A stretch of DNA of 64,000 bases from assembly GCF_019793465.1 (NCBI RefSeq), contig NZ_JAILYJ010000016.1, positions 1 through 64,000 of the forward strand, written 5' to 3'. Of this stretch, positions 1 through 9,919 are shown one piece after another. The first letter of the stretch is position 1. Every line of letters begins with the position of its first letter. A program made the position numbers and the translations under genes. This DNA is from Rhizobium croatiense. GTDB lineage: Bacteria > Pseudomonadota > Alphaproteobacteria > Rhizobiales > Rhizobiaceae. The notes beneath the pieces were generated by a model. That model worked only from the letters and a program-made list of their open reading frames with translations, searched no databases and had not been told where the DNA came from.

Positions 1-476
1 GGCAGGGACTGGCGCGCTACATCCTCGATCATCCACACATGGTGCGCGGCAAGCGCGTGCTGGATTTTGCCAGCGGCTCCGGCCTCGTCGGCATTGCGGC
101 TGTCATGGCCGGTGCGCGTGAGGTGACGGCCGCCGATATCGATCCCTGGGCGGAGACGGCGATCCGGCTGAACGCCAAGGCCAACGGCGTTTTTCTCGAA
201 TTTACCGGCGCCGACCTCATCGGACAGGATATTGACGCCGATATCGTGCTTGCCGGCGACGTCTTCTACGACCGTGCCTTCGCCGATGCGCTCGTTCCCT
301 GGCTGACGAGGCTGACGGCGGAAGGCATATTGGTTCTGGTCGGCGATCCCGGGAGAAGCTATCTGCCACGGGAGCAGCTGGAATTCTGCACAGCCTATCA
401 GGTGCCGGTGACGCGGGCGCTGGAGGACAGCGAAATCAAGACGACGACGGTCTGGCGCTTCGGCTCAATATCTTAA
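1..476 (+). CDS. Class I SAM methyltransferase, Nnt1-like (partial, 5' end missing)
   Basis: The gene enters from the left edge; the frame is open from base 3, so the ATG at 39 is probably internal. The SAM-binding motif I is seen as VLDFASGSGLVGIAA, followed by the acidic strand AADIDPW and a later DIVLAGDVFYD segment. This pattern fits the predicted nicotinamide N-methylase group (COG3897), which also contains protein-lysine methyltransferases, so the substrate is open. The TAA stop at 474-476 overlaps the stop of the convergent gene on the other strand. Family call is fairly sure; the reaction is not. Confidence 0.8.
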   Translation, partial: QGLARYILDHPHMVRGKRVLDFASGSGLVGIAAVMAGAREVTAADIDPWAETAIRLNAKANGVFLEFTGADLIGQDIDADIVLAGDVFYDRAFADALVPWLTRLTAEGILVLVGDPGRSYLPREQLEFCTAYQVPVTRALEDSEIKTTTVWRFGSIS

Positions 477-979
477 GGCCGGATCACGCAGACATTGGCC
501 TCGTAGCTGCAGGGATCGTCCTGGACAGCGACGTCGATGACCTTCGCTTTCGGCGCCAGCGGCACCGGCCAGGCTGAGGGATAATACCCGTAGCCATTGC
601 CGCCGACATAAGTCCCGCCATCGATCTGATAAGCATAGGAGCCGGCATAGGTATCGCCGCTGTCGCCGCCGGGCGGCTGCGGCGCGATGATGGTTAGGCT
701 GCTGCGGGCGACGCGATTTGTCGCCGGGGACGAAAACTGCTTCAGGAACGGCATCCGCTCCCTGCCGTGCCGGCGAACATGGGTGCTATCGAACCGGATG
801 CCGCGATCGCGCCAGCCGAGGCGTTGGCCGAGAAACAATCCGTTGTGCAAGGCGTGGCGGTGGCCAAGGAATCGATGATCGGCGAAGCGATGATCGAGAC
901 GGCGCTCGCCGGCGGCGGCAGGCAAGGCGACAAGCGCGGCGAGTGCAAGCAGGGCGACTGCAGACGGACTGCGAAACAT
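473..979 (-). CDS. Hypothetical small secreted protein, His/Arg-rich then Gly/Tyr-rich
   Basis: A 168-residue protein with an N-terminal signal peptide (hydrophobic stretch at about residues 6-22, likely cleavage after LPAAA). Residues 25-75 are rich in His and Arg; residues 100-140 are rich in Gly and Tyr; the end carries two cysteines in DDPCSYEANVCVIRP that could form a disulfide in the periplasm. It converges on the methyltransferase gene and the two share the bases TTAA as stops. I do not recognise a family. It could be a rapidly evolving cell-envelope protein. The reading frame is supported by the signal peptide and normal composition for the host. Confidence 0.6.
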   Translation of the reverse strand: MFRSPSAVALLALAALVALPAAAGERRLDHRFADHRFLGHRHALHNGLFLGQRLGWRDRGIRFDSTHVRRHGRERMPFLKQFSSPATNRVARSSLTIIAPQPPGGDSGDTYAGSYAYQIDGGTYVGGNGYGYYPSAWPVPLAPKAKVIDVAVQDDPCSYEANVCVIRP

Positions 980-1394
980 GGATGCCGGCCTCCGGAAATC
1001 TCGATCGTTAACAAATCGTTAATGCCAGATTGCGCCAAAAGCCGCTGCTTGTCCATGCGCCCGGGAAGCACGGCGTAAATATTGAGCCGAAAGACCAGTT
1101 TCGTTGGCGCGGTTCAGCTTTCGTCGAAGCGCAGATAGGCTCTAACCTTTTGTTCTTACGCAATTCCGGGCGCAAAACCGCGTCTCAGCTTTTCTGAAAC
1201 TGCTCTCACCCGCAAACTTAGCGGTAACCCGAATCGATTAAATTAAAAGCAGACAGCGATTGTGCTTGTCGTCGGGCTTTCCGGTGAGTAAACGTCGCAA
1301 TTGATGCAACGCACACAGAGAACTTTGTCATTCGTGTGGTTGACTGAGCATGCTCCGAAATCCGGGAGCGCAGAGAAGCCGCCGCGAGGTTCTG
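980..1394. other. Intergenic region upstream of the sdh operon
   Basis: A 415-base gap between a - strand gene and sdhC. It must hold the divergent promoters, including the one for sdhCDAB. Apart from a degenerate palindromic repeat at about 1149-1206 I see no gene: reading frames here are short or are shadows, and AT-rich stretches near 1235-1250 are the best place to look for the sdh promoter. I cannot name a regulator site with confidence. Confidence 0.5.
1149..1206. repeat. Degenerate Rhizobiaceae-type intergenic palindromic repeat
   Basis: The stretch with ACGCAATTCCGGGCGCAAAA, CCGC and a trailing TTTTCTGAAACTGCTCT resembles a repeat often seen between genes in Rhizobium, whose arms read GCAATTCC and GGAATTGC around a CAAAACCGC core. 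Here the right arm is degraded (GAAACTGC), so the hairpin is imperfect. The resemblance is from memory and was not searched. Confidence 0.45.
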
Positions 1395-1790
1395 ATGGCG
1401 AACGTGACAAATAACCGGCCCTTGTCGCCGCATTTGCAAGTCTACAAACTTATTCCCACCATGGTCATGTCCATCGTCCACCGCATTACCGGTGGGGCGC
1501 TCTATGTCGGCACGCTGCTCGTCGCCTGGTGGCTGATCGCGGCGGCAAGCGGCCAGAGTTCCTACGACTGGGCCAACTGGGTGCTCGGCAGCCTTCTCGG
1601 CAAGCTCGTGCTGCTCGGCTACACCTGGGCATTGCTGCACCACATGCTCGGCGGTTTGCGCCATCTCATGTGGGATCTCGGTTACGGCTTCGAGAAGGAA
1701 GTCTCGACCAAGCTTGCCATCGCCAACATCATCGGGTCGCTCTGTCTGACCGTGCTGGTCTGGGTGATCGGCTTCCTCATTCGCTTCTGA
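1395..1790 (+). CDS. sdhC: Succinate dehydrogenase cytochrome b556 subunit SdhC
   Basis: 131 residues, the usual length for the larger membrane anchor of complex II, which carries heme b and the ubiquinone site in the inner membrane. Visible signatures are RPLSPHLQVYK near the start, SIVHRITGG at about 30-38, and the heme-ligand segment HHMLGGLRHLMWDLG at about 83-97; three membrane helices are evident. The start at 1395 (MANVTNN) is preferred over an upstream ATG at 1350 because it follows a GAGG motif and matches the family start. First gene of sdhCDAB, 10 bases before sdhD. Confidence 0.96.
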   Translation: MANVTNNRPLSPHLQVYKLIPTMVMSIVHRITGGALYVGTLLVAWWLIAAASGQSSYDWANWVLGSLLGKLVLLGYTWALLHHMLGGLRHLMWDLGYGFEKEVSTKLAIANIIGSLCLTVLVWVIGFLIRF

Positions 1791-1800
1791 AGGTCCTCTC

Positions 1801-2181
1801 ATGGATATGCGCACCCCCCTCGGCAAGGTTCGCGGGCTCGGCTCCGCCAAGGAAGGCACGAGCCATTTCTGGCGTCAGCGGCTGACCGCCGTCTCCAATA
1901 TTCCGCTGATCCTATTCTTCGTCATCTTCATGATCGCCTATGCCGGCGCCCCCTATGCGGATGTGGTTCGCGCCCTGTCGAACCCCTTCGTCGCCGTCGT
2001 CATGGGCTTGATGGTGATCTCAGGCGTCATCCATATGAAGCTCGGCATGCAGGTCATCATCGAAGATTACGTGCAAGGCGAGTTCGGCAAGATCGCTCTG
2101 CTGATGCTGAACACCTTTTTCGCGATCGTGATTGCCGGCCTCTGTCTCTTCGCCATTCTGAAAATAGCATTCGTAGGATAA
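1801..2181 (+). CDS. sdhD: Succinate dehydrogenase membrane anchor SdhD
   Basis: 126 residues with three hydrophobic helices (about 35-55, 63-83, 98-122). The segment GVIHMKLGMQVIIEDYV is the conserved part of the family that supplies a heme ligand (the His) and part of the quinone pocket. With SdhC it anchors SdhAB to the inner membrane and passes electrons from succinate to ubiquinone. Spacing to sdhC is 10 bases and to sdhA 7 bases, so the four genes are one transcription unit. Confidence 0.95.
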   Translation: MDMRTPLGKVRGLGSAKEGTSHFWRQRLTAVSNIPLILFFVIFMIAYAGAPYADVVRALSNPFVAVVMGLMVISGVIHMKLGMQVIIEDYVQGEFGKIALLMLNTFFAIVIAGLCLFAILKIAFVG

Positions 2182-2188
2182 GCTCGAT

Positions 2189-4030
2189 ATGGCACCGACT
2201 TCACCCGCCCAGAACGGCAAGGCCTACAATTATGTCGACCACTCCTATGACGTGATCGTCGTCGGCGCCGGCGGCGCCGGCTTGCGCGCCACGCTCGGCA
2301 TGGCCGAGCAGGGTTTCCGCACGGCCTGCATCACCAAGGTGTTTCCGACCCGCTCGCACACGGTTGCGGCGCAGGGCGGCATCGCCGCCTCGCTGCGCAA
2401 CATGACGCCCGACAGCTGGCAATGGCACCTCTACGACACCGTCAAGGGCTCCGACTGGCTCGGCGACGTCGACGCCATGCAATATCTGACCATGGAAGCG
2501 CCGAAGGCGGTCTATGAGCTCGAACATTACGGCGTGCCGTTCTCACGCAACGAGGAAGGCAAGATCTATCAGCGTCCGTTCGGCGGCCATATGCAGAATT
2601 ACGGCGAAGGCCCGCCGGTGCAGCGCACCTGCGCCGTGGCCGACCGGACCGGCCACGCCATCCTGCACACGCTCTACGGCCAGTCGCTGCGCCACAACGC
2701 CGAATTCTTCATCGAATATTTCGCGCTCGACCTGATCATGTCGGAAGACGGCAGCCGCTGCACCGGCGTCGTCGCCTGGTGCCTTGATGACGGCACGATC
2801 CATCGCTTCGCCGCCAAGATGGTGGTGCTGGCGACCGGCGGCTACGGCCGCGCCTATTTCTCGGCGACCTCTGCCCATACCTGCACCGGCGACGGCGGCG
2901 GTATGGTGGCACGCGCCGGCCTGCCGCTGCAGGACATGGAATTCGTGCAGTTCCACCCGACCGGCATCTACGGTTCGGGCTGTCTGATCACCGAGGGCGC
3001 ACGCGGCGAAGGCGGCTACCTCGTCAACTCCGAGGGCGAACGCTTCATGGAGCGTTATGCGCCGTCGGCCAAGGACCTTGCCTCGCGCGACGTGGTTTCG
3101 CGCTGCATGACGCTGGAGATCCGCGAAGGCCGCGGCGTCGGCAAGAACAAGGATCACATCTTCCTGCATCTCGACCATCTTGACCCGGCCGTGCTGCACG
3201 AGCGGCTGCCGGGCATTTCCGAGAGCGCAAAGATCTTCGCCGGCGTCGACGTCACGCGCGAGCCAATCCCGGTCCTGCCGACCGTCCACTACAATATGGG
3301 CGGCATTCCGACGAATTATTGGGGCGAGGTGCTGAACGCCGACGGTGCCAATCCGGAGCGGATCATCCCCGGCCTGATGGCGGTGGGCGAGGCAGGCTGC
3401 GCCTCGGTGCACGGCGCCAACCGTCTCGGCTCCAACTCGCTGATCGACCTCGTGGTCTTCGGCCGCGCCGCTGCGATCCGCGCCGGCGAGGTCATCGACC
3501 GCGCAGCGCCGATCCCGCATCTCAATATCGCCGCCTGCGACAAGATCATGGACCGCTTCGACGGTCTGCGCTACGCCGGCGGCGGCACGCCGACGGCTGA
3601 CCTGCGCGAGAAGATGCAGCGCGCCATGCAGGAAGACGCCGCCGTCTTCCGCACCCAGGAATCGCTGGAATCCGGTTGCCGGCGCATCTCGGCGATCTGG
3701 CAGGAAATGCGCGACATCAAGGTCACCGACCGCTCGATGGTCTGGAACTCCGATCTGGTGGAGACGCTGGAGCTGCAGAATCTGATGGCCAACGCCATCA
3801 CGACGATCTACGGCGCCGAGGCCCGCAAGGAAAGCCGCGGCTCGCATGCCCGTGAGGATTATACCGAGGGCGCATTTGCCGGCCGCGACGACGTCAACTG
3901 GCGCAAGCATACGCTTGCCTGGGTCAACGAGGCAGGCGACGTCAAGCTCGATTACCGACCGGTTCACACCGACCTGATCGCGGAAGGCATCGATCCGCAC
4001 AAGATCGAGCCGAAAGCCCGCGTCTACTGA
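2189..4030 (+). CDS. sdhA: Succinate dehydrogenase flavoprotein subunit SdhA
   Basis: 613 residues, the normal length. It oxidises succinate to fumarate with covalent FAD. Seen: dinucleotide-binding VVGAGGAGLRA at about 25-35; the FAD-attachment His in PTRSHTVAAQGG at about 54-65; the active-site segment FHPTGIYGSGCLITEGARGE; the capping region SRGSHAREDYTEG near 545. The protein faces the cytoplasm on SdhB. The operon continues into sdhB after 18 bases with an AAGAGG ribosome binding site. Confidence 0.98.
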   Translation: MAPTSPAQNGKAYNYVDHSYDVIVVGAGGAGLRATLGMAEQGFRTACITKVFPTRSHTVAAQGGIAASLRNMTPDSWQWHLYDTVKGSDWLGDVDAMQYLTMEAPKAVYELEHYGVPFSRNEEGKIYQRPFGGHMQNYGEGPPVQRTCAVADRTGHAILHTLYGQSLRHNAEFFIEYFALDLIMSEDGSRCTGVVAWCLDDGTIHRFAAKMVVLATGGYGRAYFSATSAHTCTGDGGGMVARAGLPLQDMEFVQFHPTGIYGSGCLITEGARGEGGYLVNSEGERFMERYAPSAKDLASRDVVSRCMTLEIREGRGVGKNKDHIFLHLDHLDPAVLHERLPGISESAKIFAGVDVTREPIPVLPTVHYNMGGIPTNYWGEVLNADGANPERIIPGLMAVGEAGCASVHGANRLGSNSLIDLVVFGRAAAIRAGEVIDRAAPIPHLNIAACDKIMDRFDGLRYAGGGTPTADLREKMQRAMQEDAAVFRTQESLESGCRRISAIWQEMRDIKVTDRSMVWNSDLVETLELQNLMANAITTIYGAEARKESRGSHAREDYTEGAFAGRDDVNWRKHTLAWVNEAGDVKLDYRPVHTDLIAEGIDPHKIEPKARVY

Positions 4031-4048
4031 TTTCAAGAGGAACCTGGT

Positions 4049-4828
4049 ATGGTTGAACTCGCTCTCCCCAAGAATTCTCAGATGCGCGAAGGCAAGGTCT
4101 GGCCGAAGCCGGCGGGTGCGACGAACACCCGCGAGTTCCGGGTCTACCGCTGGAGCCCGGATGACGGACAGAACCCGTCGATCGACACCTTTTACATCGA
4201 TGTCGACGATTGCGGCCCGATGGTGCTCGACGGCCTGCTCTATATCAAGAACAAGATCGACCCGACGCTGACGCTGCGCCGGTCCTGTCGCGAGGGCATC
4301 TGCGGCTCCTGCGCGATGAATATCGATGGCACGAACACGCTGGCCTGCACCAAGGGTCTCGACGATATCAAGGGCGCGGTGAAAATCTACCCGCTGCCGC
4401 ACTTGCCGGTCGTCAAGGATCTGGTTCCGGATCTCACCAACTTCTACGCCCAGCATCGTTCGATCGAGCCCTGGCTGAAGACGGTGTCGCCGGCGCCGGC
4501 CAAGGAATGGAAGCAGAGCCATGAGGACCGGCAGAAGCTCGACGGCCTCTATGAATGCATCCTCTGCGCCTGCTGCTCGACCTCCTGTCCGAGCTACTGG
4601 TGGAACGGCGACCGTTATCTCGGCCCGGCCGTCCTGCTGCAGGCCTATCGCTGGCTGATCGATTCCAGAGACGAGGCGACCGGCGAACGCCTCGACAATC
4701 TCGAGGATCCGTTCCGTCTTTATCGCTGCCACACGATCATGAATTGCGCGCAGACCTGCCCCAAGGGCCTCAATCCGGCCAAGGCCATCGCCGAAATCAA
4801 GAAGATGATGGTCGAGCGCCGGGTCTGA
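4049..4828 (+). CDS. sdhB: Succinate dehydrogenase iron-sulfur subunit SdhB
   Basis: 259 residues. Three cluster sites are complete: the [2Fe-2S] site in SCREGICGSCAMNIDG, the [4Fe-4S] site in CILCACCSTSCP, and the [3Fe-4S] site in CHTIMNCAQTCPKG. It relays electrons from FAD in SdhA to the quinone in SdhCD. Last gene of the sdh operon; the next gene begins only 5 bases after its stop, so it may be co-transcribed. Confidence 0.98.
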   Translation: MVELALPKNSQMREGKVWPKPAGATNTREFRVYRWSPDDGQNPSIDTFYIDVDDCGPMVLDGLLYIKNKIDPTLTLRRSCREGICGSCAMNIDGTNTLACTKGLDDIKGAVKIYPLPHLPVVKDLVPDLTNFYAQHRSIEPWLKTVSPAPAKEWKQSHEDRQKLDGLYECILCACCSTSCPSYWWNGDRYLGPAVLLQAYRWLIDSRDEATGERLDNLEDPFRLYRCHTIMNCAQTCPKGLNPAKAIAEIKKMMVERRV

Positions 4829-4833
4829 TCGCC

Positions 4834-5652
4834 GTGCATGCCGATGGCGGAATAGACGGCTTCGATCCAGAAGCCGTCAGAGAGATCAGGTCACGGCTCG
4901 CCTCGGTCCGCGAGCAGGGCATCCGTATCGGTTTTGCAATCGAAAGCGGCAGCCGCGCCTGGGGGTTTCCGTCTCCCGACAGCGATTATGACTGCCGTTT
5001 CGTCTATATTCGTCCCGTCGAACATCATCTTGCGCTTGCTTCGGTGCGCGATGTCATCGAGTTTCCGATCGTTGGCGATATCGATACCGGTGGCTGGGAT
5101 CTGCGAAAGGCGCTGCTGCTTGCCCTCAAGGGAAACGCGGTGGTGGTCGAATGGCTGAAATCGCCGATCGCGTACGAAGAGGAGGCGGGTTTTCGCTCGC
5201 GTCTCGGCGCGCTGCTTGATCTCATCATGGTGCCGGAAAAGGTCGCTGCCCATTATGTCGGGCTCATGCGGCAGCATTTTCAGAGCCAGGGCGAGGGGGC
5301 GATCAAGCTGAAGAAGCTGCTTTACACCGTGCGCCCGGCCGTCGCGCTCGAATGGATGCGGCAGCGCTCGTTTCGCGCGCTGCCGCCGATGAATATGCTG
5401 GAGTGCCTGGAGGCGGTCTCGATCGCTCCCGATGTTCGAACGGCGATACTTGATCTCGTGCATGTCAAGAAACAGACGCGCGAAATGGGGGAAGGTCAGC
5501 CGCCAGTGCTGGTGCGATCCTTTCTGGAGAGTTCGTTCGAGCGTTATTCGCAGTTATTGCGGGAGTTCGACAAGGATCCGGACAGAGATCAGCGCGCGCA
5601 ACACCTTGCTGACAAATTCTATGTGCAGGAAGTTTTGCAGCGGGATAGTTGA
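4834..5652 (+). CDS. Predicted nucleotidyltransferase, YcgL/COG3541 type
   Basis: 272 residues from a GTG start at 4834, chosen because it follows the sdhB stop directly and the open frame further upstream lies inside sdhB. The N-terminal motif GSRAWGFPSPDSDYDCRF at about 38-55 is the Gly-Ser plus Asp-x-Asp signature of the Pol-beta nucleotidyltransferase fold, as in COG3541. The rest is helical and charged. Members are common but their substrates are not settled; some act with toxin-antitoxin or phage-defence loci, but no partner gene is visible here. Spacing suggests read-through from sdhB. Confidence 0.8.
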   Translation: MHADGGIDGFDPEAVREIRSRLASVREQGIRIGFAIESGSRAWGFPSPDSDYDCRFVYIRPVEHHLALASVRDVIEFPIVGDIDTGGWDLRKALLLALKGNAVVVEWLKSPIAYEEEAGFRSRLGALLDLIMVPEKVAAHYVGLMRQHFQSQGEGAIKLKKLLYTVRPAVALEWMRQRSFRALPPMNMLECLEAVSIAPDVRTAILDLVHVKKQTREMGEGQPPVLVRSFLESSFERYSQLLREFDKDPDRDQRAQHLADKFYVQEVLQRDS

Positions 5653-5784
5653 ACTGTATCGTTTTTCGGTTAGTTGTTGTCACGGGCGATTTTTGCCGCC
5701 CGACTTGATTAACCAAAGCGAATTACGATAATCGGATCTTGTCTCAAGCCCGTTTCTCTGCGGCGACAGCCGAATTTCAGGAGT

Positions 5785-6309
5785 ATGATGATGCAGTTGC
5801 GATATGCGATGACAGGTCTGGTGGTGGCTCTCGCGCTAGCCGGTTGTCAGCGTACGGCATATGATTACAGCTCCAACTCTCCCAGCGCCGCGCCGGCGCC
5901 GCTGACGGCGCAGCCGGTTCCCTCTGTGCAGGGCGGACAGCTTCCGCCGCCGACCGGCAGCTCGCAGTTCCCGGCCGCGCCGGCGTCGACATCGCCGATG
6001 CCGGGTGCCCAGCCGGGCGCGGTCGCCGCGAATGCGCTCGATGTCACGAAGGAATCGATGGTCGGAAATTGGCGCGTCAACGGCAGCTGCGACATGTTCC
6101 TGACGCTGACCAATCTCGGCAGCGGGTCGCGCGGCGGCACGCGCGGCTGCGTCGGCGAGTTGACGGCGATGGGCTCCTGGGAAGTCGCAGGCAAGCAGGT
6201 GCTGCTCAAGGACCGTTCGGGCAACCAGATCGGCAGCGTCTACAAGACGGCCGACAACCGCTTCCAGGGTCAGACGAATACCGGTCAGCCGATCAGCCTC
6301 AGCCGGTAA
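5785..6309 (+). CDS. omp19: Outer-membrane lipoprotein, Omp19/protease inhibitor Inh family
   Basis: 174 residues. The start has a lipoprotein signal (hydrophobic stretch ending LALAGC at about 16-21), so the mature protein is lipidated at Cys21. A Pro/Ala/Ser-rich linker (about 30-85) precedes a C-terminal beta domain with CVGELTAMGSWEVAGKQ and RFQGQTNTGQPISLSR, which matches Brucella Omp19, a lipoprotein with an Inh-like protease-inhibitor fold. An AGGAG site lies just before the ATG at 5785. The gene sits between sdh and zapE, as I recall for other Rhizobiales. Inhibitor activity is inferred from the family, not seen. Confidence 0.85.
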   Translation: MMMQLRYAMTGLVVALALAGCQRTAYDYSSNSPSAAPAPLTAQPVPSVQGGQLPPPTGSSQFPAAPASTSPMPGAQPGAVAANALDVTKESMVGNWRVNGSCDMFLTLTNLGSGSRGGTRGCVGELTAMGSWEVAGKQVLLKDRSGNQIGSVYKTADNRFQGQTNTGQPISLSR

Positions 6310-6372
6310 TTAACCGGCGCGGTAAACGATCCGGCGGCGCCCCGCCGATGACCGACAGGCGGACATGCCCTT

Positions 6373-7536
6373 ATGCAGCCAATGCCAGATTATGCGCTCA
6401 GCGTCTGCGAACAGCTTAAATCGCTGACGATTTCCGGTGCTTTGCAGGTCGATTCCGCCCAGATGGATGTGGCCAAAAGCCTGGATCGGGTGCTCGCCGG
6501 GCTGAAGCAGCAGCGACCGGCGGCGAAGTCGAGCGCGCTCGGCTGGCTGTTCGCCTCGAAGAAGAAAGCCGTAGGCGGCATCAAGGGGCTTTATATCCAC
6601 GGCAGCGTCGGACGCGGCAAGACCATGCTGATGGACATGTTCTTCTCGATGGCGCCGTGCCGGAAGAAGCGGCGGGCGCATTTCCATGAATTCATGGCGG
6701 ATGTGCACAACCGTATCGCGGCGCACCGGCTGAAGCTCAAGAACGGCGAGACGAAGCAGGCCGATCCGATGCCGCCGGTCGCCGCAGCCCTTTACGAGGA
6801 AGCAGAACTGCTCTGCTTCGATGAATTCACCGTCACCGACATTGCCGACGCGATGATCCTGTCGCGGCTGTTCTCCGAACTCTTCGCGCGGGGATGCGTG
6901 CTGGTCGCGACGTCGAATGTCGAGCCGGACAATCTCTACAAGGACGGTCTCAACCGCGGCCTGTTCCTGCCCTTCGTCGCGCTGCTCAGGCAGCATGTCG
7001 ATGTCGTCACCCTGGATTCCCCGACCGATTACCGGATGGAGAAGCTGAACAGCCAGCCGGTCTATCTCGTGCCGATCAACGAACATAACGACATGGCGAT
7101 GGAGGCGTCCTGGACGCAGGCGCTGCATGGGCGCAAGGCGCAGCCACTCGATATTCCGATGAAGGGGCGCGCCATCCATGTGCCGCTCGCCGCCGACCGC
7201 ATGGCGCGATTCTCTTTCGCCGATCTTTGCGAGAAGCCGCTCGGTGCTGCCGACTTCCTGGCCATCGCCAAACGCTTCGATATCGTCTTCGTCGATCACG
7301 TCCCCTTGCTCGGACCAGAAAAACGGAACCAGATCAAGCGCTTCATCATTCTGGTCGATACGTTCTACGATCATGCCGTACGGCTTTATATATCGGCGGC
7401 GGCGATGCCGGAGGACCTGCTCGTCGCCCGTCGGGGCACCGAAGGCTTCGAATTCGACCGCACGGCGTCGCGTCTCTTCGAAATGCGCAGCGCTGAATAT
7501 CTTGCGATGCACCATGACAAACGCGCCGCCGAGTAA
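6373..7536 (+). CDS. zapE: Cell division ATPase ZapE (AFG1-like)
   Basis: 387 residues. Walker A is seen in HGSVGRGKTMLMD at about 76-88 and Walker B in LLCFDEFTVTDIADAMI at about 150-165, followed by the sensor stretch LVATSNVEPD. These are the marks of the AFG1/ZapE family of AAA ATPases, which in bacteria acts at the division septum and in mitochondria assists turnover of respiratory-chain subunits. The second role makes its place between sdh and mdh suggestive. The ATG at 6373 is taken as the start; another at 6382 is possible. A hairpin with a T tail follows the stop. Confidence 0.92.
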   Translation: MQPMPDYALSVCEQLKSLTISGALQVDSAQMDVAKSLDRVLAGLKQQRPAAKSSALGWLFASKKKAVGGIKGLYIHGSVGRGKTMLMDMFFSMAPCRKKRRAHFHEFMADVHNRIAAHRLKLKNGETKQADPMPPVAAALYEEAELLCFDEFTVTDIADAMILSRLFSELFARGCVLVATSNVEPDNLYKDGLNRGLFLPFVALLRQHVDVVTLDSPTDYRMEKLNSQPVYLVPINEHNDMAMEASWTQALHGRKAQPLDIPMKGRAIHVPLAADRMARFSFADLCEKPLGAADFLAIAKRFDIVFVDHVPLLGPEKRNQIKRFIILVDTFYDHAVRLYISAAAMPEDLLVARRGTEGFEFDRTASRLFEMRSAEYLAMHHDKRAAE

Positions 7537-7553
7537 CAATATAGTGACAAACT

Positions 7554-7577
7554 TTCTTACGTTTACGTAAGAATTTT
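7554..7577 (+). terminator. Probable rho-independent terminator after zapE
   Basis: An 8-base-pair perfect stem TTCTTACG / CGTAAGAA with a TTTA loop is followed directly by TTTT. It lies 18 bases after the zapE stop and before the mdh leader. The stem is AT-rich, so termination may be partial. The core TTACG-N4-CGTAA is also a plausible protein-binding palindrome, so an operator for mdh cannot be excluded. Confidence 0.55.
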
Positions 7578-7710
7578 AGTATCTAAACGATTGAAAACGC
7601 TACATCAAAATTAATGGATTGCCATTTTTGGGCTTTGGGTCTATGCGATTGCGTCATTGAGCGGTGCCTCAGCGTCGTTCGACGAATTTGATCGCAAAGG
7701 AAACAGCGAA

Positions 7711-8673
7711 ATGGCGCGTAACAAGATCGCACTCATTGGTTCTGGCATGATTGGTGGCACGCTGGCGCATCTCGCCGGCCTGAAGGAACTGGGCGATATC
7801 GTCCTCTTCGACATTGCCGACGGCATTCCCCAGGGCAAGGGCCTCGATATCGCACAGTCCTCCCCGGTCGAAGGCTTCGACGCCAATCTGACCGGCGCCA
7901 GCGACTATTCCGCCATCGAAGGCGCTGACGTCTGCATCGTCACCGCCGGCGTTCCGCGCAAGCCGGGCATGAGCCGCGACGATCTTCTCGGCATCAACCT
8001 CAAGGTCATGGAGCAGGTCGGCGCCGGCATCAAGAAGTATGCGCCGAACGCCTTCGTCATCTGCATCACCAACCCGCTCGACGCCATGGTCTGGGCGCTG
8101 CAGAAGTTTTCCGGCCTTCCGGCCAACAAGGTCGTCGGCATGGCCGGCGTTCTCGACTCCTCGCGTTTCCGCCTCTTCCTCGCCAAAGAATTCAACGTCT
8201 CCGTTCAGGACGTGACGGCCTTCGTTCTCGGCGGTCACGGCGACACGATGGTGCCGCTCGCCCGCTATTCGACGGTCGGCGGCATCCCCCTCACCGATCT
8301 CGTCACCATGGGCTGGGTCACCAAGGAGCGCCTGGAAGAGATCATCCAGCGCACCCGTGACGGCGGCGCCGAAATCGTCGGCCTGCTGAAGACCGGCTCG
8401 GCCTACTATGCGCCGGCCGCCTCGGCGATCGAGATGGCCGAATCCTACCTCAAGGACAAGAAGCGCGTTCTGCCCTGCGCTGCCCATCTCACCGGCCAGT
8501 ACGGCGTCAAGGACATGTATGTCGGCGTTCCCACCGTCATCGGCGCCGGCGGCGTCGAGCGCGTCATCGAGATCGACCTCAACAAGACCGAGAAGGAAGC
8601 CTTCGACAAGTCCGTCGGCGCCGTCGCCGGTCTTTGCGAAGCCTGCATCAACATCGCGCCTGCCCTCAAGTAG
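7711..8673 (+). CDS. mdh: Malate dehydrogenase (LDH-like, NAD-dependent)
   Basis: 320 residues, the standard size for the alphaproteobacterial LDH-like MDH. NAD-binding LIGSGMIGGTLAHLAG sits at the start, the substrate loop has VPRKPGMSRDDLL with two Arg residues, and the catalytic His is in LGGHGDTMVPLARY. It interconverts malate and oxaloacetate in the cytoplasm. The ATG at 7711 with an AAAGGA site is chosen; an in-frame TTG at 7657 would add 18 residues the family lacks. First gene of mdh-sucCDAB. Confidence 0.98.
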   Translation: MARNKIALIGSGMIGGTLAHLAGLKELGDIVLFDIADGIPQGKGLDIAQSSPVEGFDANLTGASDYSAIEGADVCIVTAGVPRKPGMSRDDLLGINLKVMEQVGAGIKKYAPNAFVICITNPLDAMVWALQKFSGLPANKVVGMAGVLDSSRFRLFLAKEFNVSVQDVTAFVLGGHGDTMVPLARYSTVGGIPLTDLVTMGWVTKERLEEIIQRTRDGGAEIVGLLKTGSAYYAPAASAIEMAESYLKDKKRVLPCAAHLTGQYGVKDMYVGVPTVIGAGGVERVIEIDLNKTEKEAFDKSVGAVAGLCEACINIAPALK

Positions 8674-8707
8674 TCGGCGCCGAAGTCATCGAAACAGGGA
8701 TAAACCC

Positions 8708-9901
<1,194 letters not shown>

Positions 9902-9919
9902 TTTGAAGGATCGGAAAGA

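Noticed and set aside
2543..4732. Long open frame on the - strand opposite sdhA/sdhB
   Set aside because: It is a shadow of strongly coding sequence on the other strand, common in GC-rich genomes. It has no family motif and its composition (Arg, His, Ala) is that of a reversed frame. The same holds for long frames opposite sucC/sucD (8666-10957), sucA (12181-13932), lpdA (17961-19391), priA (35884-37506) and fdsA (55616-58039).
5683..5702. CGGGCG/CGCCCG stem after the nucleotidyltransferase gene as a terminator
   Set aside because: Only six pairs, an 8-base loop and no T tail; the T-rich part lies in the loop. Not reliable.
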